This document shows, piece after piece, positions 36,430-48,479 of a stretch of 64,000 bases of DNA (its first letter is position 1; the number at the start of each line of letters is the position of its first letter). Origin of the DNA: Schistosoma mansoni (taxonomy: Eukaryota; Platyhelminthes; Trematoda; Strigeidida; Schistosomatidae); the NCBI RefSeq assembly GCF_000237925.1, contig NW_017386087.1, forward strand, positions 62,001 through 126,000, in the 5' to 3' direction. Position numbers and translations under genes: made by a program. The notes beneath the pieces were generated by a model. That model was not told the DNA's origin, did no database searches, and saw only the letters and a list, made by a program, of their open reading frames with translations.

Positions 36430-37670
36430 ACCAGTGATTGTTTTACCGTATTCATTGTTGTTTAACTGTATCAAAGTCACTTTTCGTTTGCGTGTCCATC
36501 ATGCCCGCTCGCACTTTCTTACGATCTGCCCTTATTGCCTGTTTTCGTTGGCACGTCTCGGTATTCTTTCGATACCACGAGATCGCCAATAAATATACTC
36601 TATTTCGATCAGTTACAGTCTTCTGGTTTGCCAGTTACCAAAGGGACCAAGTCGATTTGGGGCGCGTGATCTTATTGTAGTGGTGATCATAGTCAATCAA
36701 GACTCGACGCCATCTACATCTGGTGAGCCACATCTGGTAAGCCAAGTCTTCAAACACAGTTCAACCTTCGGTAAATCTTCCAAAGAAGATCGCAATGGTG
36801 AGTCTATTATTTATCTGTCCACTTCTGTTGCACGTATTCGTACTGATATTTTTCAATATATAATATTCTGACAACTTAATATGGTGGATAACGATAAAAA
36901 TAGTATTAATATAATAGACTCGGAAGTACAGGCAGTTAGCTTTCGGCCGGTTCCTCTCATCCCCCACGATCCAGATTTTTGGTACGCGGCACTGGAGTCT
37001 CAATACGAGATCCACCGCATAACAAACCAACCGCAAAAATATGCCTATGCTCTGGAATCTTCACCCGGGAATCACTTGACCGCTGTCCGTGAGGTTGTCC
37101 TCAATTCAAACGTACCGATTTTTTACGATCACCTCAAGGAAGCAATCCTTAGACACTTCCTCCTGCCAAGATAGGAACGATTGAGGACCTTATTAGCACG
37201 TCACCCCATGGGTGATGCTAAACCGGGCCTCCACCTCACGCGCCTGCAATCTCTTGCAGAAAATACGACAGCTGACTCAGAGATTGTCAAAGAATTGTGG
37301 CTCGAATCTCCACTAGCTAGTATCCAACCAACTCCTACCGCTCTGCTCGAGGACACCCCACTCAACAAGGTGGCCCTCATAGCAGATAAGATATTAGCAC
37401 GAACTGGCATCCGAGACAACTACGTAGTTGCCTCAACATTCAAGCCATGCCACAATTTATCCGCGATCCAGGTTACATCTGCTCACAATTATTTTCACTT
37501 CCAGAAAAACAGAACAGGATGTCCTCGATCAAAATTACCCACTAGATTTATCCGAACAGGACAAAATTTTCCCCGAAATGGGGAGATTGGGAAGTTACGA
37601 AGCAACAACAGATCCAACGTGTGCACTACAATACAAAGAAAGCTAAATTATTGTTCTTCGCAATGATTTT
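36430..37670 (+). mobile_element. LTR retrotransposon fossil: LTR end plus gag (Boudicca/CsRn1-like)
   Basis: An LTR-like stretch with an AATAAA at about 36588 ends near 36678. A TGGTGATCATAG segment follows that partly resembles a tRNA-Trp primer site. A gag-like region then covers about 36881-37660, with the DPDFWYAALESQYEIHRIT and LLARHPMGDAKP blocks typical of CsRn1/Boudicca-type gag. The copy is broken, with at least one break, and lacks protease, RT and integrase. The left LTR edge is not defined. Confidence 0.65.
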
Positions 37671-38689
37671 GCGGTTTTGCTGAAGCGAGAGACCACGTGC
37701 AGACGAAAAACCCTGATATTCGTGTAACCGACCGGACCTTAAGTAATTAAAATACGGAATGACTGCCTCTTGTTTGGCCATTCAAGGTCGTTGAAACGGA
37801 GGGCGGCAGTGAAAGGGTCAAACGTCTTTACGGTGCTTACTTTAGTATATACTAGACGCGAATGGTCAGTGTAAATGTTCGCGGGTTTTATGGAGGTCGG
37901 GTTGCAGACAGCAGCAAGCGGTCAAGAACGAATAAAAAAAGAGTTCAGAGGCGTTTCAAACAAGAAGTAATGCAATAAACGCCCATATGATGAGTTTAAA
38001 ATTTCAACTCCAACGTGCTATTTTGTGCTCCGAAGGAAGATCTTGATAACGCTACCAGGACACAAAGTTAACAACATTTAAGTAAACTCACCCATATATC
38101 CTTCCGAAATATCGGAGATGTTAATGAAGGCGTAGGACGACGTTATATGTTCCATACATGTTTATTTGGCATATCACGGGGGTGCCGTGAAAGAGGGGAA
38201 AAGAGGTTAACAAGAAGCAAAGGAGACAATTTTCGTTACTGGTGAAGTTAAGTTATTTGCGATGGAATAATTGAGGCATTATCGCTAGGTTCATCTCCTT
38301 TTATCAAGTCAGTTTTTAAGCAAGTGTATTTCAACAGGTTAAAGAAAACGAATCGAAAGTGTGCTGGTGAATGGACAAAGGACTGTATAAGTGAAGGTGG
38401 AAGTCCAAGATGTATAGTTCTAATATGTAGTAAGAAAAATACTGTTTGGATAGACACATGGCTTATTTTCGTCGAAATTATTATAACTCGTTCCTATCAT
38501 AACTTTTATACAGTTATCAGTAAACTCCTATTTAACATAATCCTCCCGTTTTTCTTGTAATAGGGTTTCTCTGTGGAACGCGGAACCGATTCAGGGTTAC
38601 AAACATGAGTCAAAGAAGTATTTAGGATAAAACCTCAGTATCAATACCACTGGTCAAATCCTACTAGACCATAAGGAGCCGTAATTCAA
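37671..38689. other. Unassigned stretch after the gag fossil
   Basis: About 37740-37960 is richer in G and C than its surroundings and may belong to the same fossil, but I could not match it to anything. The rest is AT-rich. Confidence 0.3.
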
Positions 38690-38950
38690 CAGAATGTTCT
38701 GCTTTACAGACATGGTTACGTTAAAGTTATCTCCCTGCCATCATGTTTGCCGGTCGGTATGCCAACCTCCCTCCTTTTGTGTTGCTAGGCTCTCTTGCGC
38801 TTGTGGCATGTTTAAACATCTTAATCTAAGCTGTGTTGCAAAACTTGTTGGATTACTACTAGTTCTATGTTACAAGTAAATCAGACAGCTAAAGCTTTCG
38901 TGCTGTGTACCATATATCTAGTTAGTACATCACACTTCTATGAACTTAAC
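38690..38950 (-). repeat. Inverted copy of the 45.6/48.7-kb repeat
   Basis: The reverse complement matches 45590-45850 and 48690-48945 through the TTCATAGAAGTGTGAT block, a CTTGTAACATAGAACTAGTA block and the GAGAGCCTAGCAACACAAAA block. Confidence 0.7.
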
Positions 38951-39384
38951 AAATGGCATAGTTTATGAGATTTTATTGAGATGATATGTAGCTTAAAGAC
39001 TGTAAGAAAGATGTTTGATCGAAGAAAAAGAGTTTATGGTTGCGAAATTTATGAGTAAAGCAGTAAGCCAGAAAACAAAACATTTGAGTGTTAAATGGTA
39101 TGGGATGTTGGAACCATTTTAAACTGGTGAAAATGAACTGTAAATGACTCACACAGATTTAGGATAAAATGAATTACTTTTGGTCGAACATAGTTATCTA
39201 TCTATATAATTAAAGTGGAAGAGATATTGCACTTGCTGGAAAAAGTTATGAAACCTTCAAGATTGGAGAGATGCCAAATCACAAAATGAAGATGCAATAT
39301 AATAACGAAGATTAGGTTATGGGTAAATTCTGGGAAATACATATGGACTTTTGCTTTATATATATTCCCATTGTACTGCCTAAT

Positions 39385-39403
39385 TTATATATATATATAT
39401 ATA
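39385..39403. repeat. (TA)n microsatellite
   Basis: About nine TA units immediately precede the 3' end of an RTE LINE fragment, consistent with a simple-repeat tail. Confidence 0.85.
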
Positions 39404-39404
39404 G

Positions 39405-39625
39405 CTTACGTTCGTTACTCCCAATGAAGCTTAGGCCTCCGACTAGCGTTCCCCAGCCCACTTTGTCCTGAAGCTTCCTTTCTATTTATATTCAATTGTC
39501 ATTCATTATTCTCATATCTGTTTCCATTTCTCGGCGAACTGTGTTCTTTGGCCTTCCCCTTCACCTTTTAGCCTTGAGGTGAGTGCTTGCCTTGCAACGT
39601 AGTTGGCTGCTTTCCTCAATGTGCA
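39405..39625 (-). mobile_element. RTE-type LINE (SR2-like), 3' end only
   Basis: The minus strand shows the family's C-terminal region and 3' sequence (compare 40233-40460). It is truncated at about 39625, where CR1-like LINE sequence begins on the plus strand. Confidence 0.7.
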
Positions 39626-40232
39626 AACAATACCAACACATTGACCAATAGATTTTATCACAACTTCAGAAGTATCATCGACAAAATCGCACCTTTGGAA
39701 TACTGGAGACCTAAGTTCCCTAAAGATCTGTATATACCGGTCGGTACACGAAGACGTCTTCAAAAACAGTGTACTAGATTCCACGACTTTAATGACTTTT
39801 CCTCTTTAGTAACTATGACAAGATTATTTGTTCGAACAGAAGATATACTTACATAAAACACAGTCGAACAGAAAAAACGTGCTGTCGAACTTAATAACAA
39901 CTCCTCTGCACTCACCATACTCTTTCAAAATGAACTTAGAAGTTCTAAATCGAAAGGAAACATATTTATTAAAGACAAACAAGTATTCGTAGATCCTAAA
40001 CTTGTTACGGAATTGTTTAGTGAACACTTCCGTTCTCCATTAACTGATGAAAAACCACTAAATGATTCAGAACTAATCCCAGCACCTCCCTGTGAGATTA
40101 CTAATGTAGACTTGAATGTACAACATTTCTTCAAGGCAATTAGTACATTGAAACACTCCTACACCGATGGACCAGATGATATCCCAGTTAGCATGCTAAA
40201 ACGTGGAAGTGATGATTTTTTACTCTTAATTT
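39626..40232 (+). mobile_element. CR1/jockey-like LINE, upstream part
   Basis: Plus-strand coding remnants. The clearest is a frame at about 40013-40230 with LVTELFSEHFRSPLTDE and GPDDIPVSMLKRGSDDFLLL. This is the region between endonuclease and RT, and RT motif 1, of CR1-like elements. The reading stops where a full-length RTE LINE begins and resumes at 43176. Confidence 0.75.
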
Positions 40233-43175
40233 TTGGCCTGTTACTCCCAATGGATCATAGGCCGCTGACCAGCATTCTCCAACCCACCCTGTCCTGGGCA
40301 TTCCTTTCTAGTTCTATCCAACTTTTGTTCATTCTTCTCATGCCTGTCTCCATTTCTCGGCGTAATGTGTTCTTTGGTCTTCCTCTTCTCCTTTGGCCTT
40401 CAGGATTCCATGTGAGGACTTGTCTTGTGATGCAGTTGGCTGCTTTCCTCAATGTGTGTCATATCCACTTTCAGCGCTCCTTCCTGATTTCTTCCTCCTC
40501 TGGAATCTGGTTTGTTCTCTCCCACAGTAGCTTGTTGCTGATAGTGTCTGGCCAACGGATCCGAAGTATCTTGCGTAGACGACTGTCAATAAACACCTGT
40601 ATCTTCTGGATAATGGCTTTCGTAATTCTCCACATCTCCGCCCCATACAATAGAACTGTATTGAATTGAAAATTCTGACTGTGATGTTGGTTGACAATTG
40701 TTTTGAGTTCCAGATGGTCTTTAGTTGTAAATGTGCTGCTCTTGCTTTGCCGATCCTCGCCCTCACATCTGCATCTGATCCACCATGTTCATCAATGATG
40801 CTGCCCAGATATGTAAAGGTTACCACATCCTCCAAAGCTTCTCCGTCAAATGTAATTCGATTGGTGCATGTTGTATTGTATCAGAGAGTCTTGCTTTTCC
40901 CTTTGTTTATATTGAGTCCTACTGCTGCTGAGGCTGATGCTACAATGGTCGTCTTCTGCATTTGTTGTTGCGTGTGTGATAAAAGAGCCAGATCACCTGC
41001 GAAGTCTAACTCGTCAAGCTGCATCCTGTCTGTCCATTGTATCCCGTGCTTTCTTCAAGATGTTGAAGTCTTTATGATCCAGTCGATCACCACGAGAAAG
41101 AGAAAGGTTGAGAGTAAGTAACCTTGCCTGACAACGGTCAATACCTCGAACGAGTCTGCCAACTGTCCTCCATGCACGAATTTTCAGTTTAGTCCATCAT
41201 AGGAGTTCCGTATGGTATTGACTATCTTCTCAGGCACGCCGTAGTGTCGAAGAAGCCTCCATAGTGTTGTCCTGTTCACGCTATCAAATGCTTTCTCATA
41301 GTTATGTAGAGTGATGAATTCCATTCAATTGATTGTCCCACAATGATTTGTAGAGTTGCGATTTGGTCAGTACATGATCGGTCCATATGGAATCCAGCCG
41401 TTGGTCTCGAAGTTAAGGGATCTACGTAGTCCTTCATTCTGTTTAACAATACCCCGTTGAAGACTTTTCCTGGTACTGAGAGAAGAGTGGTGCCCCTGTA
41501 GTTATCACACTTGTTAAGATCGCCTTTCTATGGTATCTTGATCAGAAGTCCTTCTTTCCATTCTGTTGGTACCTGTTCTTTATCCCAAATCTTACTGAAG
41601 AGAATGTGGAGTATCTTTGCAGTTACTGCTTCATCTGCTTTCAGTGCCTCTGCCGGGATGTTGTCTGGTCTCGCCACTTTGCCGCTCTTGATTTGTCTGA
41701 TGGCCATGCTGATCTCTTCGATTGTTGGTGGGCCAACATTGACTGGGAGGTCCGTGGGTGCTACTTCGGCGTTGGGCGGGTTCAATGGAGCTGGTCGATT
41801 CAAGAGTTCTTTGAAAAGTTCTACCCACCTGTTCCGCTGTTCTTCAATGTTTCTGATTACTTTGCCTTCCGCTTTTTTCACTGATCTTTCTGGTTTACGG
41901 TAATTTCCAGAAAGTTTCTTTATGTATCATACAGTTGTCTCATGTTTTCTTCTCCTGCAGCCTTTTCCGTCGTCGTTGCTGGATCTTCCACATATTTACG
42001 TTTGTCGGTTCTGATGCTCCTCTTCACTTGCTTGTTTGCTTCTGTGTATTTGGCTTGTGCCTTGGCTTTTTCTGTTCTTTTATGGTTGATATTGATTGCT
42101 ACCATCTTGTTTCTCCTTTCCTCAATCTTATCCAGTGTACCAGCAGTGATCCATTTCTTGTGATAGTGCTTCTTGTGACCCAGAACCTCCTGAAATGTTG
42201 AAATGATTGCTTCCTTGATACCTTTCCAGTTGTTCTCCATGGTAGTTCCCTCTCCATTGAGTAGATCACGAAAGGCCTGGAACCTGTTGCTGAGGTCTAT
42301 CTTGAATTGGTTAAGTTTGTCAGTATCCCGAAGAAAGGCCGTATAGAACGTTTGTGCCACCTATGACCAGTTTATCGAAGGTACATAGGTTTGCAAATCT
42401 CCCACCATTTTCGTTCCTTTCTCCCAGTCCATGTTGTCCCATTACGTCTTCGTATCCAATGTTTTACATTCCAACCTTGGCATTAAAACCTCCCATCAGA
42501 ATGGTTAGGTTTTTTGTTGGGCACTTCTCGACGATCGACTGCAGCCTATCGTAGGATCCAACTTTCACGTCTTGATTGTAGTCATTGGTAGGCGCATAGC
42601 ATTGGATGACGTTCATTGTAATGCCCTCTCTTTTTGTTTTGAAGGAGGCTTTGATGATCCTTGGTCAATGAGATTCCCATCTTATAAGTGAATTTTGTGC
42701 TTTTCTGGACAGCATCAATGCCACTCCTTGTGTATGTGTGGCACTTTCTTCTTCATGACCAGAGTATAACAGAAGTTCCCCAGAAGATAGTCGTTGTTGT
42801 CCAAACTGCTTTCAATGTGTCACTGATTCCAAACACCTCTAGGTTATATTTTTCCATTTCTGCAGCAATTTGGAAGGCTCTTCCGGTCTCCCGCATTGTC
42901 CGGACGTTCCATGTACCTATAAAAATTGTTACTCTGGTTGTTAGAAGGGGCATCGGCCTCGTGAATTCCGAAGGAACTCGGTTTTCATCCTGAGGCGTAA
43001 CAATTATTCCATCAACTCCCAGGACAGAAATTAAATGGTTTGAATTATTTTTTCTGGTTAGCGTTTTTTAGCGAGTTATTTTTCTACGGGATGGGGTGGC
43101 TGATGTCATGCCCAACCCTTCTCCTTTACCTGGACTTGGGACCGGCGGTAGCCCCCGGAGGAGCTACAGGCGGAG
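40233..43175 (-). mobile_element. RTE-type LINE (SR2-like), essentially full-length copy
   Basis: Minus strand, about 2.94 kb. The leader starts at 43175. The AP-endonuclease starts at about 42930 (IGTWNVRTMRETGR). The linker runs at 42360-41920, with EKAAGEENMRQLYD near its end. The RT start is at 41881-41528, with PPTIEEISMAIRQIKSGKV and DNIPAEALKADE. The RT palm lies at about 41300-40900, and the C-terminal block ([25 protein letters not shown]) at 40500-40255. The palm motif reads DFAGDLALL where other copies have DFADDLAL, so a catalytic Asp is lost. Several stops and shifts show it is dead. It splits the CR1-like LINE. Confidence 0.9.
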
Positions 43176-45372
43176 TTGAAAGTGGTGATATGTGTGTTTT
43201 ATTGCTCAAAGTATTTGCGATATCACTCTCTACAGCGTGTTACCCTACTGCCTTGAGAACTACACATATAGTTCCCAAAATTAAAACTAGACCTGAAGCA
43301 AATGTTGAAAATTGCTGACTCATAAACATAACTTTAGTGGTGTCTGGAGTGATGGAAAAAGTAGTTAAGGCGGCGGTAGTTCAAGAGATAATTACTAATA
43401 ATCTCATCTCGGTCTCCCAACATGGATTTCTTAGGTCCAGATCATGTGATACATGCCTAGTGTGCTACCTGGATGATATAACTCTGAAGCGAGACAACGG
43501 AATCCATGTGCCAGTCCCATTTTCAAACTTGAAGAAAGGCTTTGATAAGGTCACACACAAAAGGCTTCTAGTCAAACTACGGTCCCTCGGAATCAACAAC
43601 TCACTCTATTCATTGTTTGTTTCATTTTTAAACGAACGAGAACAAATGGTAAAGTGTAATGACTCTCTCTCATCACCTAAACCAATAACCAGTGACGTCA
43701 TCCAGGAAAGTGAATTATTTCCACTCTTGTTTCTCATGCATACAATGTATGTAAAATCATTAAATTTGGTGAACCATACTTATATGCTGATGAGTTCGAA
43801 ATAGTATACAGCTATAAACCTGAGGCACTAAGTGAAAGTGTATTCCTGATTCAAAATGACACCGAAAACCTAACTATCTGGAGCGAAAAATAGAAATTAC
43901 CATTCAACCTTATGGAGATAGGCTTAACAAACCTATTTTGTAAATAGTTTTTGATAGCTTTTGCATTGATTTTGTCAATTTTCACAACCTGTGCATTTAT
44001 CACTAAACGATTGTACTTGTTGTTTAAATGTATGACCTTGAATACTTCCTTTTTTGAACCCAACATAGCACGACATTTTTAACTGCTCATAAATAAATAC
44101 ATTCTTGTACACACGTCTCTCGTTTTACAATGCCTGTGGATATGATAACTGAACTATTAACTAACTATGATCTATATTTATAGATTGTCGTAACATTCTC
44201 ATTACGTTCCACGTTCCGTTATACTACTGAAGCCATATCAACCTCACTGGAATTATTATTTACCTATAATTGTGGGTTCTGGTACCAAACTCAATGGAAC
44301 ATGCACCAGCCAGCCGATTTAAGTAACGTCCTTTGACTTTTATTTGTGTTCATAGCTTATAAGTTGTATATCATTATATTAACTTTAGGACGCAATAACT
44401 TTATTTCCATTTTTGAGCTACTATTTATTTCGGTTCGCCACAACTTCAACAAGTGCGGGGTCATGCATTTTGCAAAACATCCCTATGAACTGTAGGTATA
44501 CTTAAATAAAAGTAGAGTCCAGACACTTAAATCAGTACACGATCTAGGTATTAATTACACAGCAAGCCTAAAATTTGAAGTACATGTCTCCTCTATTATT
44601 TCTAAAGCTAGACGGCTAATTGGTTTCTTATAGCCTACCCTTTACATAATATGTGTACCACCTTCCTTTGAATACTGCTTTTTTATCTTCTCTAATATGA
44701 ATACCACACACAAAATATGAGTAGATGTCCAAAGACGCTTCACACGCCAACTGCTTGGAAGTGACTCCACTCTCGATTACACAGGTAGATGTAAGCACCT
44801 CTCTCTAGAACCTTTATGGCACCTTAGGCTTAGGAACAATCTGATATTTCTCTACGAATCAGTAAATGGTCTCGCATTCCTAACCTCCTGTCCAACTATG
44901 ATCCATGACCCAGCCTATAGACTAAGAAACAACGCACATACACTATTTACCGTAAAACACCAAAAACAAATGCGTTGTAAGTTCTTTATACTGCGGTATA
45001 GCTTATTGTGGAACAAGTTGTTATACCTATCAGTAACTGTGACAGTTTTACCAAATTCAAAAGGCTAGTAACCTTGTTGCTAGACTCTAAAGAGCTACAT
45101 CAACTATTCCTTGAACTCCCTCCCACCAATGATGCACTTCATTATCGACCGCCTAATATCTAGACGGAACAAGAATATGACGAGCCTCATTGCTATTAGT
45201 ATGAATATAACCAGATTACAGAACATATGCTTTATTCTCTCCCACTATTCATTGATTATTAATCATGGCCTCCTGCTCCTAACCCTCACTTTCAGATTCC
45301 GAATATCTCTAATTGTTAAAACCACATTATTCTTCCTAAGTGTCATGTATTCTTATTTTTTCTATTGCAAAT
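43176..45372 (+). mobile_element. CR1/jockey-like LINE, downstream part
   Basis: It continues the element of 39626-40232. The RT N-terminal region (SLSTACYPTALRTTHIVPKI), a frame at 43337-43804 with SQHGFLRSRSCDTC and the palm region, and then, after a 536-base insertion, the C-terminal block (GVMHFAKHP, SKARRLIGFL, RRFTRQLLGSDSTLDYTGRC, LEPLWHLRLRNNL) down to about 45170. The catalytic core at the YxDD position is degraded. Dead copy. Confidence 0.82.
43909..44444. mobile_element. 536-base insertion of unknown type inside the CR1-like LINE
   Basis: The LINE frame breaks at TTCAAC (43903-43908) and resumes at TTCAAC (44445-44450), in the middle of the LPFN...CGVMHF region. The hexamer is a plausible target-site duplication. 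The insert is AT-rich, has no coding frame of note, and does not match other repeats I recognise in this window. Confidence 0.6.
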
Positions 45373-45424
45373 AGACGGATAACTCACTAATCTAATGTAT
45401 GCTGATCAACTTGGGTCGATCAAA

Positions 45425-46790
45425 AGAAGCTCAAAATATCGTAAATTCTTGTAACTTGCTCAATGTTTTATTTTTCTTACCCTAAAAATTTTACAATCTT
45501 CTACTCTTTTATATCCTTTGATTTGCTATCTATTCTTACCATTTCTTAACCACATATAATCTGATCTATGTTTTATGACATATACCATTAGTTATCTTCA
45601 TAGCAGTATGATATACCTAGTGGATGTCTAACCCATAACACAAATGCTTTAGCCATATGATGTGCTTGTAACATTGAACTAGCAGAGACGGTGTATTCCA
45701 ACTATGGGCCTTGATTAAGACAATATTCATACACAATACAAATCTAAGAGAGCCTAACATCACCAAAAGGAGAGAGGGCGGCTTAACTGAAAAGAGGACA
45801 TGATGGTGTGGAGATAACTTCAATCCTCCAGTGTCTGTGGGGCATAACATATTAAATTACAGCTCCTTATGTCAAGTGGGATGTCACGAACCAACGGTAT
45901 TGATGCGAATTTATTTATGCAAAATACCTTTTTAAACCGTGTTTAAAACGCTGAATTAGTTTCACTTCCTAACGAGTAATCCTATTGCAAGCAAACTAGA
46001 CATTCGCTAAAAACGAAGTCTGCTCAATACTCTACAAATTCCCGAAAAGAGGCTCAAGTAGCTTCAACAAAGAAGGGAGACAGCCATTTGTGTATCAGAA
46101 TACTGTTTTCAGCACTATATTTTATAACCACACATAATCCCATACTTTCAAGCTTCTTTCTGAACCCCCTTTATTTAAATATTTTCTTATCTACTCGTAC
46201 CTTGTTTACACTTATTTTCTTCATCATGTTAGAATTCTCTTGCTTAATAAGTACTTTAATGACAGAGAAATAGACTAAGTAGTCACACCTTAACTGTTCC
46301 TCCATGAACATCGAATGCTCCGCTTCTCCTCCTTTCTTTTCCTTACACCCTTTTTCAGCACCCCTGAGATACACCACCACCGAAAACAGATGTGCAACGG
46401 GTCACTTCGTCCTGCACCATTATTAAAGCCTCAGATATTCCAGAGGGGTATGATGTTGCGGTTTCTGGAAGCCCTCAACTTCGCATGAATCTATTCTCGA
46501 CCATCAGTTGCATATCGCAACGCAACCTTCCTAAAGCGTGCAAACTGTGATATTGACAATACGTTTCTTACTAAAACCAGCTACATTCATATCTTATAAA
46601 ACATCAGCCCAGCTGAGTAATTTACTACAGTGAAAATCGTGACTTCCGCAACAATTTGATCTTGTCTGTAAGCTGGCATGCCTCATGTAACAAGCTGTTA
46701 TTTGAGGGTAAAGTATTATCATATATGGAACGACATCAAAACAAGGGGGTAGATTTGCGCCCACATTTTGGGAAAAATATATAATTTAAG
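45425..46790 (+). repeat. Long dispersed repeat, copy A (possibly LINE 3' region)
   Basis: Collinear with 48480-50250 in several blocks: GAGAGCCTAACATCACCAAAA (split from the same block in copy B), TTCATAGCAGTATGATATAC, CCTATTGCAAGCAAAC, TTTTTCAGCACCC and CAACAATTTGATCTTG. Spacing varies between copies. It directly follows the CR1-like LINE, so it may be that family's long 3' region; that is unproven. Confidence 0.6.
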
Positions 46791-48479
46791 TAGACGGGAA
46801 GTGTGTGAGTTTCTTATTCCACAACATACCTGAGTATAAAAATCGATTCACGCTTGGCTTACATGTCTCCAACCCATTTCTCTTCTCTCTCTCTTTCTCG
46901 CTCCATCTCTCCAATTTTCTGTTGGATCAACGGTTGTGTGAAATATACACATTCAAACTTCATTCTCCTATTCCACTTACTTAATTCGATCATTCACTAA
47001 CGCGTGCTAAGTCAATAATTATATACGAGGATTGGCGACATGTATATTTCGATAGCAATCAGTTATACGATCCAAATGGTGTCATATATAAAGCAACTTA
47101 AAGGTCATTAAAACCTCTCGGAAGTTTTTTGATAGAATACCCGTTAATTTAATTAAATATGGGGATCCTAACATTCATATCCTTCTCACTAAAACATTGA
47201 ATCTCTTCTTTGATTCAGCCATTTTATCTTGCCATTGGAAAACTACGTTATTCTTCCCCTCAGCATCCACCCCTATTTACTATATCTGACCTAATTCATA
47301 TTATTCTACATATTACGTAATTTCTGATTTGTAATCCTATTGTTCTGTCTCACCCCCATGTCAACTATATATATTCTGATCATTTATCTTACGATTTTAT
47401 TTCACTTATAAACTGATTCAAGCTAACACTACATATTAGTCATCCCAACATTAACGATTTGATTTAATTTTATATCACAAACACTCCTTGATTCACATGT
47501 TACAGTTTATTAAATGATGTACCTTGCCTTAAACTTGGCCAATTTTATATGGATTATTAGTTTATAATTGTAGAACCTGATGAGAAATTACTGAAAAGAA
47601 TATTCTTCGTTCATATAATTGTGATTTATTTAGTTTGTGAACCGTAATTTCCGCCTTAAGGAATCCAAGATAACCCTGTAAGGTATGCACTCGCTCCATA
47701 CTCAAATACTGCTCTATTCTATTTAGTTGCATACATTCCATTGACCGATAGAAACTCTTGGAAGCACATCGCCATTTTACATAGCTTCTCATACCAGGCC
47801 TATCATATAAAGATAGATATGAAGCATTGAAACTGGATCCCTTGTAGCTAAGACAAATTAAACTCAACCTTACCTTTCAAAATTTTATGAAATGAATCTA
47901 CTGTAAATTAAGATACTTTAAAATCTGCCAAAAATAGTAACTACAACATTCGGAACCAGAATTTCGTACTAAAGATATCGAGAGCATCAAGTAAATTGAA
48001 GTCAACTTTCTTCACATGCTATGCCAGCCTCTAAAATAGTTTACTAGTGGACATCTGATCAATTCAAACACTTTCTCAATTTAAATATCCCCTAAGCTGA
48101 TTTATGGACAGGTCCGGATTTTCCCCACATGATCGGTGGAGTTTAAACTAAGCTTCATTTGATGATGGTCCATCCAACATTTAACCGACTGACACCTAAT
48201 GGCTACGTCACAAACCGCAATTATTCGTCCCCGAATAGCCTCTGTAGTTTAAAATGTCTCATTCCAAACAGTACTTTATTCGTATTCTTTTGTAATTTAC
48301 TTCATACTCCTTTTTTGTAACCATTAAATAACTATGTTTCTTGAGTTTCTTTTAAATCCCCACAACTAATGATAGTGTTGCAAACGTTGGACTTTAGAAA
48401 TACCTTAGAACGCGACCCGATAAAACTTCTTACGGTTAGAGGCTGCTTGGACGGAAAATCAAAAACTGTTCGATCTTGA
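46791..48479. other. AT-rich stretch with weak promoter-like and coding-like signals
   Basis: A TATAAAAA box near 46836 is followed by a CT-rich run and, at 47028-47039, a GAGGATTGGCGACA segment that resembles the primer-site region of the gypsy-type fossils. A minus-strand frame at 47562-47867 looks mildly coding-like but has no ATG at its start and no family. Nothing else is recognised. Confidence 0.3.

Noticed and set aside
47562-47867. 101-codon minus-strand frame as a gene
   Set aside because: It has no ATG at its start, no clear splice sites and no recognisable family. Only composition is suggestive.
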